From Bacteroidales bacterium (GTDB lineage Bacteria; Bacteroidota; Bacteroidia; Bacteroidales; UBA932), in NCBI GenBank assembly GCA_017546585.1, contig JAFYWC010000134.1:1-36475 (forward strand): a DNA stretch of 36,475 nt, written 5' to 3'. The notes beneath the pieces are model-generated. The model made no database searches and was not told where the DNA came from. It was given only the letters and a program-made list of their open reading frames with translations. Every line of letters starts with the position of its first letter. Position 1 is the stretch's first letter. This document shows positions 21,106 to 29,789 of this stretch, piece by piece. The position numbers and the translations under genes are program-made.

Positions 21106-23547
21106 CTAAAGGAAAAGATTGGCGATGTTGAATGTGATGAAGGCGGCGACCCAGGCCAGGATGATGGTGTAGACTGCTGTGATGATGGCCCATTTCCATC
21201 CGCCGGCTTCGTTCTTTATGGCGATGAAGGTCGCCACGCAAGGGAAGTAAAGCAGGATGAAGACCATATAGGCAAGGGCGCCTGCAGGTGTCACGGCCTT
21301 GACCAGAGCCCTCTGGAGGCGGGTCTCCGCGGCCGACTCGGGCGAAGGAGACGTTTCGCCGTCCGGAACGACAGCAGAGTCAGACGGGACAACAGAGCCT
21401 GAAGCGACAGGCTGATCGTCGGCGTACATCACACCGAGGGTGCTGACCACGAGTTCCTTCGCACCTACTCCGGCAACGATTCCGACTCCCATCTTCCAGT
21501 CGAAGCCCAGCGGCTCAAGGACAGGCTCGATGGCCTTGCCGACATAGCCGATGAACGAATGCTCCTGCTGCTCCTGAACGGTGTCGTAGGCGTTATGGTT
21601 AGGGAAATATCCGAGGAACCAGATGATCACCGAACAGATGAGGATCACGCCGCTCATCTTCTGGAGGTACTGGCGTCCCTTCTCCCAAGTGTGCCTGAGG
21701 ATGGATTTTCCGGTCGGAACTCGATATGGAGGAAGTTCCATAACGAAAGGAAGGTCGTCATCCTTGAAGAAGCGGCTCATCACCTTTGCTGCCAATATGG
21801 CCAGGATGATGCCCAAAGCATAAAGGCCGAGCAGCACAAGACCTGCGTTGCGAGGGAAGAATGCGCCTGCTATAAGGATGTATACAGGCATTCGTCCTGC
21901 GCAGGACATCAACGGAATGATGAGCGTGGTGATAAGGCGACTCTTAGGGCTTTCTATGGTCCTTGCGGCCATAATCGCCGGAACGTTGCAGCCGAATCCC
22001 ATAATCATAGGAATGAAGGACTTTCCGTGCAGTCCCATCTTATGCATCACCCTGTCCATAATGAAGGCGGCGCGGGCCATATATCCCGAGTCCTCCAGCA
22101 ATGATATGAACAGGTAAAGTATCAATATGTTCGGAAGGAAGACAAGCACGCTGCCGACTCCTCCGATGATGCCGTCCACCACAAGATCCTTCAGCCATCC
22201 TTCAGCCATCATAGAAGACACAAAGGCGGCAAAATTCTCCACAACCCACTCAATCCAGCGCATAGGATATTCTCCGAGGGCGAATGTTCCCTGGAACATC
22301 ACATAAAGGAGCACTATGAAGATAGGGAATGCCATCCAGCGGTTGGTGACTACCGCATCGATCTTATCAGTAAGAGTGTATCTCTTCTTCTTGCCTTTGT
22401 AAGGCTCATATGTCTCCGCCAGGGCTCCCTGCACGAAGGCATATTTGGCGTCCACAAGCGAAGACTCGATACCGGAGCCAAGAATCTCCCTGATCCTTGT
22501 ATTCTCCTCGAAACGGGCAGTGATGATGGCGTCTCTGTTAGGAAGGGACTCCACCACTCCTTCGACCTCCTTGTCATTCTCAAGATACTTGATGGCAAGG
22601 TACCTTGTGGAGTATTTGTAACGGAGGCCTGTGTTCTGCTGAAGAAGCAGCTTTATGCGGTCGATGCTCTGCTCGAGCTCGGTGCCGTGGTTGATGTGGA
22701 TATGTCGCGAGAGATGAGGGTCGCTCTTCTCATAGACCTGGATGACGGTGGCGAACAGTTCCTCGATACCGTTGCCGGTACGGCTGACCGTCGGCACCAC
22801 AGGCATTCCAAGGAGGTAGCCCAACTGCTTGATGTCAAGCACATCTCCCTTCGCCTGAAGTTCGTCATACATATTCATAGCCATCACCACGCGGAGATTC
22901 ATATCGATCAGCTGCGTGGTGAGGTAAAGGTTTCTCTGAAGATTTGAAGCGTCAACGACATTGACCACGATGTCCGGCATATCCTCCAGGAGGTTCTTCC
23001 TCACATAGAGTTCTTCCGGGCTGTAGGCCGAGAGCGAATATGTGCCCGGGAGATCCACGATCACGAACCTGTATCCACCATATTCGAATGTGCCTTCCTT
23101 GGCGTCCACGGTCACACCGCTGTAGTTTCCTACGTGCTCGTGCTCTCCGGAAGCCATATTGAAAAGGGATGTCTTGCCGCAGTTCGGATTTCCGACGAGG
23201 GCAACCTTGATGATCTTGCGTCTTTCGTCCGCCAAGGTGTCCATCTCACGTTCGAGCCATTCCTCCTCCATCGCATCGATGGCTTGAAGGTCTTCGCTCA
23301 CGCCGTGCATCTTCTTTGCCTCGCTTTCACTGATGACCTCGATGTTGCTGGCCTCCTCACGACGAAGCGATATCTTGTAGCCTATCACTTCGTACTCGAT
23401 AGGGTCTCTGAGAGGGGCATTCAAGATCACCTTGACCTTGTTGCCCTTCACAAATCCCATCTCGATTATTCGCTTACGGAAGCTGCCGTGACCGTAAACC
23501 TTTACGATCACTCCTCTCTCCCCCGTCTTCAGTTCCGACAATTTCAT
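21106..23547 (-). CDS. feoB: Ferrous iron transporter FeoAB fusion
   Basis: This 813-residue inner-membrane Fe(II) importer has a fused FeoA domain at residues 1-75 (the SH3-like fold with FRKRIIEMGF). The GTP-binding domain follows, with G1 ALVGNPNCGKTS (about 117-128), G3 VDLPGTYSL and G4 AMNMYDE. The C-terminal membrane domain carries FeoB signatures such as GFGCNVPAIMAAR and SCAGRMPVY. An internal variable loop rich in Ser/Pro/Glu lies near residue 740. FeoA-FeoB fusions are common in Bacteroidales. The gene is 6 bases after the aldose-epimerase-like gene, so it probably shares that promoter. No Fur-like box is recognised. Confidence 0.96.
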   Translation of the reverse strand: MKLSELKTGERGVIVKVYGHGSFRKRIIEMGFVKGNKVKVILNAPLRDPIEYEVIGYKISLRREEASNIEVISESEAKKMHGVSEDLQAIDAMEEEWLEREMDTLADERRKIIKVALVGNPNCGKTSLFNMASGEHEHVGNYSGVTVDAKEGTFEYGGYRFVIVDLPGTYSLSAYSPEELYVRKNLLEDMPDIVVNVVDASNLQRNLYLTTQLIDMNLRVVMAMNMYDELQAKGDVLDIKQLGYLLGMPVVPTVSRTGNGIEELFATVIQVYEKSDPHLSRHIHINHGTELEQSIDRIKLLLQQNTGLRYKYSTRYLAIKYLENDKEVEGVVESLPNRDAIITARFEENTRIREILGSGIESSLVDAKYAFVQGALAETYEPYKGKKKRYTLTDKIDAVVTNRWMAFPIFIVLLYVMFQGTFALGEYPMRWIEWVVENFAAFVSSMMAEGWLKDLVVDGIIGGVGSVLVFLPNILILYLFISLLEDSGYMARAAFIMDRVMHKMGLHGKSFIPMIMGFGCNVPAIMAARTIESPKSRLITTLIIPLMSCAGRMPVYILIAGAFFPRNAGLVLLGLYALGIILAILAAKVMSRFFKDDDLPFVMELPPYRVPTGKSILRHTWEKGRQYLQKMSGVILICSVIIWFLGYFPNHNAYDTVQEQQEHSFIGYVGKAIEPVLEPLGFDWKMGVGIVAGVGAKELVVSTLGVMYADDQPVASGSVVPSDSAVVPDGETSPSPESAAETRLQRALVKAVTPAGALAYMVFILLYFPCVATFIAIKNEAGGWKWAIITAVYTIILAWVAAFITFNIANLFL

Positions 23548-23553
23548 ATTATA

Positions 23554-24429
23554 CTATAGAATCTCGATTGTATATACGCTTGAGAACTTTTCACCCGGAG
23601 CAAGGCGGTTCATCCAGTCCTTGTCCTGGTATTCTCCTTCGTACCCTGCCCTGTCGCATCTTCCGTACCAAGGCTCGATACAGATGAACGGAGCGACTTT
23701 TCCCGGAGGGGACCAGATGCCCACTACCGGCGCATCGAAGGCGAGGCTGAGCCAAGGGGTGCCGTCAGCGCGGAGATAATCCACGCGGCCGATCTGCGAA
23801 TCCTGGAGCATAATTGTGTCGATCGCATCGAATGTATCTCTCTCGACCTTGAGGCGGCCGTCCGCAGGGATTTCAAGCGGATACTTTGTCTCTGCATCCA
23901 CACAACCCTTCTCGACGATTCTGATGCACTGGAGTCCTTCCGACTTGTCGAATACGAAATAGCCTCTCTCGGTTGTCTGAGGATCGTAGTCAGGATAGTT
24001 GAATGCCGGATGTGCTCCGATCTGGAAATACATTTCCTCTGATGCAGGATTGGTCACCTCCCAGATTACATCTACGCTGTTGCCGTGAAGTCTGTATGCA
24101 ATCTCAAGAACGAACGGATAAGGATATTTCTTGAGTGTCTCCTCGTCCGACTCGAGTCTGTAGCGCACCTCATCCTCAGTCTGGCTGACGAGGACAAATT
24201 TCATATCGCGCGCGAAACCGTGCTGTCCGAGTTCGTACTCGGTGCCGTTTACGCGATAACGCTTCTCCCATACGCTTCCTACAATCGGAAAGAGGACAGG
24301 CGAACGCCTTCCCCAATATGCAGGGTCACCCTGCCAAAGATATTCTACTGTTCCTTTTCTGATGCTCTGAAGTTCGGCACCGTGCTCGCTGACCTCGACA
24401 GTCAGGACGTCATTCTTCAATGTCTGCAT
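23554..24429 (-). CDS. Aldose 1-epimerase family protein, LacX-like
   Basis: From the ATG at 24429 (MQTLKNDVL) the protein has 291 residues; the frame runs 48 codons further up, but only through the tRNA-Leu terminator and part of the tRNA, so that part is not coding. Family motifs are QHGFARDM with the catalytic-type His, GAHPAFNYP, and the late Glu in CIEPWYGRCD. It should convert alpha and beta forms of a sugar or sugar phosphate in the cytoplasm. The substrate is unknown. It is followed by feoAB after 6 bases, an unexpected partnership. A promoter-like TATCTTTA (24452-24459) lies 22 bases above the start. Confidence 0.88.
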   Translation of the reverse strand: MQTLKNDVLTVEVSEHGAELQSIRKGTVEYLWQGDPAYWGRRSPVLFPIVGSVWEKRYRVNGTEYELGQHGFARDMKFVLVSQTEDEVRYRLESDEETLKKYPYPFVLEIAYRLHGNSVDVIWEVTNPASEEMYFQIGAHPAFNYPDYDPQTTERGYFVFDKSEGLQCIRIVEKGCVDAETKYPLEIPADGRLKVERDTFDAIDTIMLQDSQIGRVDYLRADGTPWLSLAFDAPVVGIWSPPGKVAPFICIEPWYGRCDRAGYEGEYQDKDWMNRLAPGEKFSSVYTIEIL

Positions 24430-24451
24430 AATTGAATTGATTATATCTCCG

Positions 24452-24459
24452 TAAAGATA
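24452..24459 (-). promoter_or_regulatory. Candidate -7 element for epimerase-feoAB
   Basis: TATCTTTA on the minus strand differs at the last base from TAnnTTTG. No good -33 element is seen. The tRNA terminator lies just upstream, so a separate promoter is needed. Confidence 0.4.
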
Positions 24460-24506
24460 CACAAATTCGCCGGAAAACTGAGCAGGAACTGCAGTAAAAA
24501 AGAAAA

Positions 24507-24534
24507 AGAGGAAACTTCTTTCGAAATTTCCTCT
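24507..24534 (-). terminator. Terminator of the tRNA-Leu gene
   Basis: AGAGGAAA (24527-24534, minus sense) and TTTCCTCT (24507-24514, minus sense) pair, followed by TTTTCTTTTTT on the minus strand. It lies 12 bases after the tRNA. Confidence 0.8.
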
Positions 24535-24546
24535 CGTGAAATGGAG

Positions 24547-24629
24547 TGCGGTGGGCGAGACTCGAACTCGCACAGGCTTACGCCCACTACCCCCTCAAAG
24601 TAGCGTGTCTACCATTTCACCACCACCGC
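24547..24629 (-). tRNA. tRNA-Leu (anticodon GAG)
   Basis: The minus strand folds as a class II tRNA: acceptor GCGGTGG/CCACCGC, D-arm with GTGAAATGGTAGACAC, anticodon stem CTACT/GGTAG with loop TTGAGGG (anticodon GAG), a long variable arm TGGGCGTAAGCCTG, and a T-arm with GTTCGAGTC. The discriminator is A and CCA is not encoded. It reads CUC and CUU, and CTC is heavily used in the neighbouring gpmI gene. Confidence 0.96.
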
Positions 24630-24775
24630 TTGTTTGATTTGGGATTGCAAAGGTACGACAAAAATTTTAACTTCCAAATTTTTCTGCAACTTTTTTCACA
24701 TTTTTTTGAAAAATTTTTGTTTTTGCCCTGAAAACGGGATCGAAACAAGATATTAAACAATCTGAACCACAGATA

Positions 24776-24807
24776 TTTGGTTATATAAAATTAAATTTTT
24801 ATCTTTG
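24776..24807 (+). promoter_or_regulatory. Promoter of rpsP-rimM
   Basis: TTTG (24776-24779), a 20-base spacer and TATCTTTG (24800-24807) form a textbook Bacteroidota promoter. The leader of about 58 bases holds a short repeat (TCCTCGGGTAGGA, about 24815-24827). Confidence 0.8.
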
Positions 24808-24871
24808 CGCGCTTTTCCTCGGGTAGGAAAACATTGGTAATTATTAATTAACTTATTAAAACAGATTCACA

Positions 24872-25405
24872 ATGGCTGTTAAAATTCGTCTTCAGCGCCA
24901 CGGAAAGAAGAATTTCGCATTCTTCCACATTGTTGTGGCTGATTCACGCGCACCTCGCGATGGTCGTTTCATCGAGCAGCTCGGCTCTTACAACCCTAAC
25001 ACAAACCCAGCAACTATCGTTCTCAACTCAGAGCGTGCACTTGCTTGGCTTAACGTAGGTGCTCAGCCTACCCTTACTGCTAACAAGATCCTCTCTTACG
25101 AGGGAGTACTTCTTGCAAAGCACCTCCAGGGTGGCGTTAAGAAGGGCGCGCTCACTCAGGAGCAGGCTGATGCAAAGCTCGCTGCTTGGAAGTCAGAGAA
25201 GGCTGCTAAGATCAACGCTAAGAAAGAGGGACTTAGCAAGGACGCTGCTGCTGCTCACAAGGCTGCAGTTGAGGCTGAGGCTAAGGTAAATCAGGAGAGA
25301 GCTGAGGCTATCGCTAAGAGAAAGGCTGAGGCTGAGGAGGCTGCACGCGCAGCTGCTGAGGCTGCTGCACAGGCAGTTGAGGCTGAGGAGACTCCAGCTG
25401 AGTAA
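24872..25405 (+). CDS. rpsP: 30S ribosomal protein S16
   Basis: The first 80 or so residues are the conserved S16 fold ([20 protein letters not shown], then [19 protein letters not shown]). The total of 177 residues is about twice the E. coli length. The extra C-terminal part, beyond about residue 100, is rich in Ala, Glu and Lys and probably forms a long helix; such extensions are usual in Bacteroidota. It is co-transcribed with rimM (5-base gap), the common order, since RimM helps mature the 30S region where S16 and S19 sit. Confidence 0.97.
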   Translation: MAVKIRLQRHGKKNFAFFHIVVADSRAPRDGRFIEQLGSYNPNTNPATIVLNSERALAWLNVGAQPTLTANKILSYEGVLLAKHLQGGVKKGALTQEQADAKLAAWKSEKAAKINAKKEGLSKDAAAAHKAAVEAEAKVNQERAEAIAKRKAEAEEAARAAAEAAAQAVEAEETPAE

Positions 25406-25410
25406 TTCCG

Positions 25411-25968
25411 ATGGCAGGTTACGACAACTTGCAGCAGGTAGCCCAGGTATTGAAATCTAACGGTACCGATGGGGAGCTCGTTATGGGCTTCCGTGAGATC
25501 GCTCCTGAGGATATCAACCTAAAGGAACCGGTGTTCATCGTTTTCGATGGACTTCCGGTTCCTTTTTATATTGAATCTTTTACAAAAAGGGGCAATACAA
25601 AGGCCCTTGTCCGCCTTACAGGCATCGGTTCTATGGAAGATGTCGAAGAGATCACAGGAAAGGCGGTATATATAGAGGAAGACCAGCTTCCTGAAATGTC
25701 TCTTGAAGATGACGGATATGCAGCGCTCGTAGGTTGGATGCTGCTCACTCCGGCTGAAGATTTCTCGACTGCGCTTGAAATGACAGAAGAACCTGCACTC
25801 ATTGAAGTAGGCGAAATCACAGACTTCCTCGACATCCCTAAAAATCCTTGCATAGAAGTAGAAACAGAAAATGGAGCAGTAATGATACCGCTCCACGAAG
25901 ATTTCATCCTGTCCGTCGATCCGGAATATCAGGAGATTATTATGCAGATTCCTGCCGGACTCCTTTAG
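25411..25968 (+). CDS. rimM: Ribosome maturation factor RimM
   Basis: This 185-residue protein helps mature the 30S head. The N-terminal RimM domain begins with LQQVAQVLKSNGTDGELVMG and continues with PVFIVFDGLPVPFYIESF. A PRC-barrel-type C-terminal domain includes GEITDFLDIPKNPCIEV and ends in VDPEYQEIIMQIPAGLL, the usual close. It is the last gene before a convergent small membrane-protein gene whose stop codon overlaps its own by three bases. No terminator separates them. Confidence 0.95.
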   Translation: MAGYDNLQQVAQVLKSNGTDGELVMGFREIAPEDINLKEPVFIVFDGLPVPFYIESFTKRGNTKALVRLTGIGSMEDVEEITGKAVYIEEDQLPEMSLEDDGYAALVGWMLLTPAEDFSTALEMTEEPALIEVGEITDFLDIPKNPCIEVETENGAVMIPLHEDFILSVDPEYQEIIMQIPAGLL

Positions 25969-26141
25969 AGTCTATCCTTAAGAAGGAAATAGTAAACAGC
26001 AAAACCTACCCAGCTGAAGCACAGAAGTGCTACAGTAAGCACGAGTTTTACTACCTTGTCCACCTTAGGCTTTGCCCATAGATCCTTGATGCACCAGATG
26101 CAGCAGATGACTCCAACGAGCCAGATAAGAAATGATACCAT
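25965..26141 (-). CDS. Small two-helix membrane protein
   Basis: This 58-residue ORF (MVSFLIWLVGVICCIWCIKD, then LWAKPKVDKVVKLVLTVALL, then CFSWVGFAVYYFLLKDRL) has two hydrophobic helices around a short Lys/Pro loop, a plausible small inner-membrane protein. It resembles unnamed proteins that accompany DUF975 genes in Bacteroidota, though I cannot name a family. It follows the DUF975 gene by 30 bases. Its TAA overlaps the TAG of rimM on the other strand. Confidence 0.75.
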   Translation of the reverse strand: MVSFLIWLVGVICCIWCIKDLWAKPKVDKVVKLVLTVALLCFSWVGFAVYYFLLKDRL

Positions 26142-26171
26142 AACTTTGTTGTGTTTAGTTGTTTGTTATTG

Positions 26172-26831
26172 TTAGTTGTTCTGTTTTGCAAGGTATTCGT
26201 TCTTCACGTCCTCGTAGAATCCCGACATTGCTGTAAATACGTACGGATAGAGCCAGAAGGTTCCGATTCCCAATGTGAATACATTCAGGAAAGCCCATCC
26301 GATGAATGAGAGGAGAAGCCAGAAGAGGTCGAACTTGTGTCCCTTCATCATCTTGCAGCTGAGGTCGATGGCCTGGTTGGCTGTAAGTTCAGGGAAATCC
26401 TTCACGATATAAGGAGTCATAGCATAGGCAAATGACTTGATGATGCCTGGGATGATGAAAAGGAAACTCCAGAGAGTAGTGAACAATCCATAAAGGAACA
26501 TAGCCCAGACATTCTTGAGATACGGATGGAAAGTGCCGTAGAATGTGTTGTAAGCCACTCTGTTGTCACCTTCGCGGGCAAGAGCTGCTGTCGCATTGAA
26601 ATAGCCCACTACCATCGGTGCATAAAGCAGGATCAGCGCGAGGAAATAGACTCCGAAAGAGCCCAACAACTGCTTTTCATTTCCCGCCGCCAGGCTCATA
26701 GATGCAGCCATATACGGAGTAGCGAAAATGTAAATCACAACCATCATTGCAAGTGTTGCGAGGACGGCCTTGGCCCAGTTGCCCTTAAGAGCGGCAAGAG
26801 CTGCGTTTTTGTAATCCTGATTTGTTCTCAT
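26172..26831 (-). CDS. DUF975 family membrane protein
   Basis: This 219-residue protein has about five to six membrane helices. The DUF975 signature is clear: MTPYIVKDFPELTANQAIDL, then CKMMKGHKFDLFWLLLSFIGW, then TLGIGTFWLYPY near the C-terminus. A conserved cytoplasmic start (QDYKNAALAALKGNW) precedes the first helix. The function of the family is unknown; it is often linked to envelope stress or transport by context only. It lies 11 bases after the DUF4465 lipoprotein gene and 30 bases before the small membrane protein. Confidence 0.9.
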   Translation of the reverse strand: MRTNQDYKNAALAALKGNWAKAVLATLAMMVVIYIFATPYMAASMSLAAGNEKQLLGSFGVYFLALILLYAPMVVGYFNATAALAREGDNRVAYNTFYGTFHPYLKNVWAMFLYGLFTTLWSFLFIIPGIIKSFAYAMTPYIVKDFPELTANQAIDLSCKMMKGHKFDLFWLLLSFIGWAFLNVFTLGIGTFWLYPYVFTAMSGFYEDVKNEYLAKQNN

Positions 26832-26842
26832 AATATTAACAT

Positions 26843-27589
26843 TTAGTATTTGATGTCGATGTTTGCAAGAACTCCGTCAATGCATACGTAACCTGGAACA
26901 GCGTCATTTGTAGATTCCACCTCAAACATCACCTTGTCGACAGCACCCAGTTTGGACATATCGAACGCTGACCAGTTGTACATTACCGAATCCTTCGCCT
27001 CAGTATATTGTGCAAGTGTTATAGATGAAACACCTGTTTCCTTATCGTTGAGATAACCTGTCGCCTTGAGGGTGAGTTTGTCTCCGTCCTGGAAATGCTC
27101 CTTAACCTTGCGGGCTACCAATGTAGTGTTGTTCACATAGCAACCTGCGATAGTGCAGGTTCCGAGTCCTCTGTAAGTGAAGGCCATATGCGGATCAGGC
27201 ATCTTCTCAGAGTCCGGATTGTCATAGAAGACAACATAACCCGTGCTCTTCACAGAACCTGTTGCTGCGTGTACGCGGTATCTGTCATTGACGCTCTCCG
27301 GTTTTGTGATGAGACCATTGCTCTCTCCGGTAAGATATGACAGAATAAATCCGCCGAGGAATGTGTCATTATCGTGCGTCTGACCGAATATCAGAGAAGG
27401 GTCATAATAAAATCCCTGGTCCTCACCCTCCAGCACATATGTACTGTCGGCACCGAAAAGATTCTTATATACTGACGCATCAAAGTCGAATGTAATATCA
27501 GCTGTGTATTTGTTGCTGTAGCTTGCATCTCCAAGGCAAGATGCCGCCATAAAAGCAACAGTAATCAAAACAATAAAATTTCTAATCAT
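26843..27589 (-). CDS. DUF4465 lipoprotein
   Basis: This 248-residue protein has a lipoprotein signal ending in FMAASC (Cys18). The remainder fits DUF4465: a GYVVFYDNP strand in the centre, AGCYVNNTTLVARKV, GDKLTLKATGY, then YNWSAFDMSKLGAVDKVMF and a closing VPGYVCIDGV. These domains are carbohydrate- or cobalamin-related by genome context in Bacteroidetes, but no biochemical role is established to my knowledge. It lies 6 bases after dapF, so it is in the same transcript although there is no metabolic link. Confidence 0.8.
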   Translation of the reverse strand: MIRNFIVLITVAFMAASCLGDASYSNKYTADITFDFDASVYKNLFGADSTYVLEGEDQGFYYDPSLIFGQTHDNDTFLGGFILSYLTGESNGLITKPESVNDRYRVHAATGSVKSTGYVVFYDNPDSEKMPDPHMAFTYRGLGTCTIAGCYVNNTTLVARKVKEHFQDGDKLTLKATGYLNDKETGVSSITLAQYTEAKDSVMYNWSAFDMSKLGAVDKVMFEVESTNDAVPGYVCIDGVLANIDIKY

Positions 27590-27595
27590 ATCCTA

Positions 27596-28426
27596 TTATA
27601 AATCTATATTAATTTCTGCAACATAAGTAGCTGGGCCTGTGAGCCAGATATCCTTTGCAAGGCTCTCTGTTCCAGGTATGAAATCCACAGAGAGGTCATC
27701 TCTCTTTGCCTTTACCGCATATCTGATGCGGCCGTCCGTTCCAACCGTAGATGGTTTTACCCCGTTCACGTATGAAGCGAGTACAGAGGCAACAATTCCC
27801 GTTCCGCAGGCAAAGGTCTCATCTTCTACCCCTTTCTCGTATGTGCGGACCTTTATTCCCTCCTCTGTCGGCTCCACATAATTCACATTGGCTCCCACAG
27901 GCTGGAGTTCCATCGCATTATATCTGATGTCCCTTCCTTCATTTACTATGTCGTACTCCTCAAGCCCCTTGACAAAACGCACATAGTGACGCGTACCTGT
28001 ATCGAGGAAATATCCGTCAGACTCGACCGATGCACCGGTCAAAGATCCGTAGCGGTTGTATTCCTGTACATCCTTCATTTTCAGACGCACCGTCTTTGCC
28101 GGTCCGTCGACTGAGAGAATCTCCGCAGTGTGGAAACCGTCGGCAGCATCGAAATCAAAATGATTGATTCCGCAGTCTGCAGCAAAAGCCACGATACAGC
28201 GTCCTCCGTTTCCGCACATCATTCCACCAGAGCCATCAGAGTTGTAGTACACCATCCTGAAGTCATATCCTTCGCCGGACTCCAGGAGCATCAGCCCGTC
28301 CGCACCGACTCCATAGCGGCGGTCACAAAGCGCAGCGATCTGTTGCTGTGACAGCTGAACGGCGCCGTCGCGGTTGTCTGCAATCAGGAAGTCGTTTCCT
28401 GCACCCTGGTATTTATAGAATTTCAT
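27596..28426 (-). CDS. dapF: Diaminopimelate epimerase
   Basis: This 276-residue cytosolic enzyme converts LL- to meso-diaminopimelate, the last step before lysine and the peptidoglycan cross-link residue. The two catalytic Cys lie in MMCGNGGRC (about residue 72) and ETFACGTG (about residue 208). The start KFYKYQGAGNDF is the family start. Its first 14 bases overlap the end of the aminotransferase gene, so translation is probably coupled. Confidence 0.97.
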   Translation of the reverse strand: MKFYKYQGAGNDFLIADNRDGAVQLSQQQIAALCDRRYGVGADGLMLLESGEGYDFRMVYYNSDGSGGMMCGNGGRCIVAFAADCGINHFDFDAADGFHTAEILSVDGPAKTVRLKMKDVQEYNRYGSLTGASVESDGYFLDTGTRHYVRFVKGLEEYDIVNEGRDIRYNAMELQPVGANVNYVEPTEEGIKVRTYEKGVEDETFACGTGIVASVLASYVNGVKPSTVGTDGRIRYAVKAKRDDLSVDFIPGTESLAKDIWLTGPATYVAEINIDL

Positions 28427-29603
28427 CTCTCAACAAATCTGCAAGGAGACGTACTCCTTCTGTTATCTTTTCAGGACTCATAAACGAAAAGTTCATACGC
28501 ATCGTATTCTTTCCGCTTCCGTCCGGGTGGAAGAATTCTCCGGCGACATATGCCACACCTGCATCAAGCGACTTGTCATAGAACTTCACTGCCTCAAAGC
28601 CTTCCGGCATTGTAAGGAAGAGGAAAAGTCCTCCCTCAGGATGAGTCCAAGTCACGCCCGCAGGCATATGCTTTTCAAGCAGGCCGAGAAGCAGATCTCT
28701 CTTTCCCTTATAAAGTTCGATGCTCTTCTGAAGATTCGCATCAAGTTTGCCGCTTGAAAGGAACTCTGCTGCGACATACTGGTCGAAGATCGGCGGGCAA
28801 AGGTCAAGCGACTGTTTGCACACATATATCTTGTCCAGGATCTCGGGATGTGCGATGGCCCATCCGAGACGGAATCCGGGAGCGAAGATCTTCGAGAACG
28901 AACCCAGGTGGATCACTCTGTCAGGATCCAGAGAGTACATTGTCGGGATGTGCTCGCCCTCATATCTGAGTTCCCTGTACGGACTGTCCTCAACGATGAG
29001 GAAATTATGTTTCTGCGCGAGAGCGACGAGTCTCTTTCTCTCTTCGAGCGTGAGGGATTCTCCTGAAGGATTCTGGAAGTCAGGAATCATATAAAGGAAA
29101 CTGATGTGCTTTCCCTCTGCCTTGACTTCGGAGATGACCTCTTCATATGCAGAGACATATGCGTCTATGTCAGCATTGTGAGCCACTCCCCTGATGTCGG
29201 CACGGTATGATCTGAAGGACTGAAGCGCACCGAGATATGACGGACTTGAAGTAAGGATCACATCTCCCGGATTCACAAGCACCCTCGTGCATACGTCGAT
29301 GCCTTGCTGCGAAGATGAAGTGATCTGCACTCGCTCCTCCGCCACGCCGCAGCGCTTCGCCACGGCTGCGCGCAGCTCCGGCACTCCCTGGGTCGCTCCG
29401 TACTGGAACGCCTTGCTGCCGTATTTGTCAATCACCTCGGACATAGTGGCACGTATCTCCTCCAGCGGGAAAGTCTCCGCAGACGGATAACCTCCGGCAA
29501 AGGAATATATGGCGTTAAGGTCGACCTTCTTGAAGATCTCCCTGACAGGAGACCTGAAGAATGACCCTACATCCTCGGAAAATCTGTAATCGTTCATATC
29601 CAT
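28413..29603 (-). CDS. PLP-dependent aminotransferase (candidate DapC)
   Basis: From the ATG at 29603 (MDMNDYRF; the upstream part of the frame lies in the repeat at 29620-29789) the protein has 396 residues. It is a fold-type I aminotransferase like the catalytic half of MocR/2-aminoadipate-type enzymes, without their DNA-binding domain. Signatures are GGYPSAETFP, SSSQQGID, MIPDFQNPSGESLT, the PLP Lys in HLGSFSKIFAPGFRLGW (about residue 234) and the late Arg in NTMRMNFSF. It sits between dapD and dapF, exactly where N-succinyl-diaminopimelate aminotransferase (DapC/ArgD) is needed, but it is neither the ArgD type nor obviously DapL. Confidence 0.88.
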   Translation of the reverse strand: MDMNDYRFSEDVGSFFRSPVREIFKKVDLNAIYSFAGGYPSAETFPLEEIRATMSEVIDKYGSKAFQYGATQGVPELRAAVAKRCGVAEERVQITSSSQQGIDVCTRVLVNPGDVILTSSPSYLGALQSFRSYRADIRGVAHNADIDAYVSAYEEVISEVKAEGKHISFLYMIPDFQNPSGESLTLEERKRLVALAQKHNFLIVEDSPYRELRYEGEHIPTMYSLDPDRVIHLGSFSKIFAPGFRLGWAIAHPEILDKIYVCKQSLDLCPPIFDQYVAAEFLSSGKLDANLQKSIELYKGKRDLLLGLLEKHMPAGVTWTHPEGGLFLFLTMPEGFEAVKFYDKSLDAGVAYVAGEFFHPDGSGKNTMRMNFSFMSPEKITEGVRLLADLLRDEIL

Positions 29604-29619
29604 TTGCTTTACATTTCCA

Positions 29620-29789
29620 CAGATTGCCACGTCACTTCGTTCCTCGCAATGACGTGTTACCGATCACTTCTTTGCTTCACCCTTTCACTGCAATGACGTG
29701 TTACCGATCACTTCTTTGCTTCACCCTTTCCCTGCAATGACTTTCTTACGTCATTGCGAGGAGGGACAACGTCCCGACGTGGCAATCTG
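29620..29789. repeat. REP-like inverted repeat enclosing 44-bp tandem units
   Basis: The ends CAGATTGCCACGTC (29620-29633) and GACGTGGCAATCTG (29776-29789) are perfect complements. Just inside, TTCCTCGCAATGACG (about 29640-29654) and CGTCATTGCGAGGAG (about 29749-29763) also pair. Between them a 44-base unit starting GCAATGACGTGTTACC repeats at 29646 and 29690, with the start of a third at 29734. It fills the 186-base gap between dapD and the aminotransferase gene. Confidence 0.88.

Noticed and set aside
24430..24573. N-terminal extension of the aldose-epimerase frame
   Set aside because: The extension runs through the tRNA-Leu terminator and part of the tRNA. The family start fits the ATG at 24429.
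29640..29760. Direct repeats that could suggest a CRISPR array
   Set aside because: The 44-base units follow each other without spacers and sit inside an inverted repeat, and no cas gene is present.
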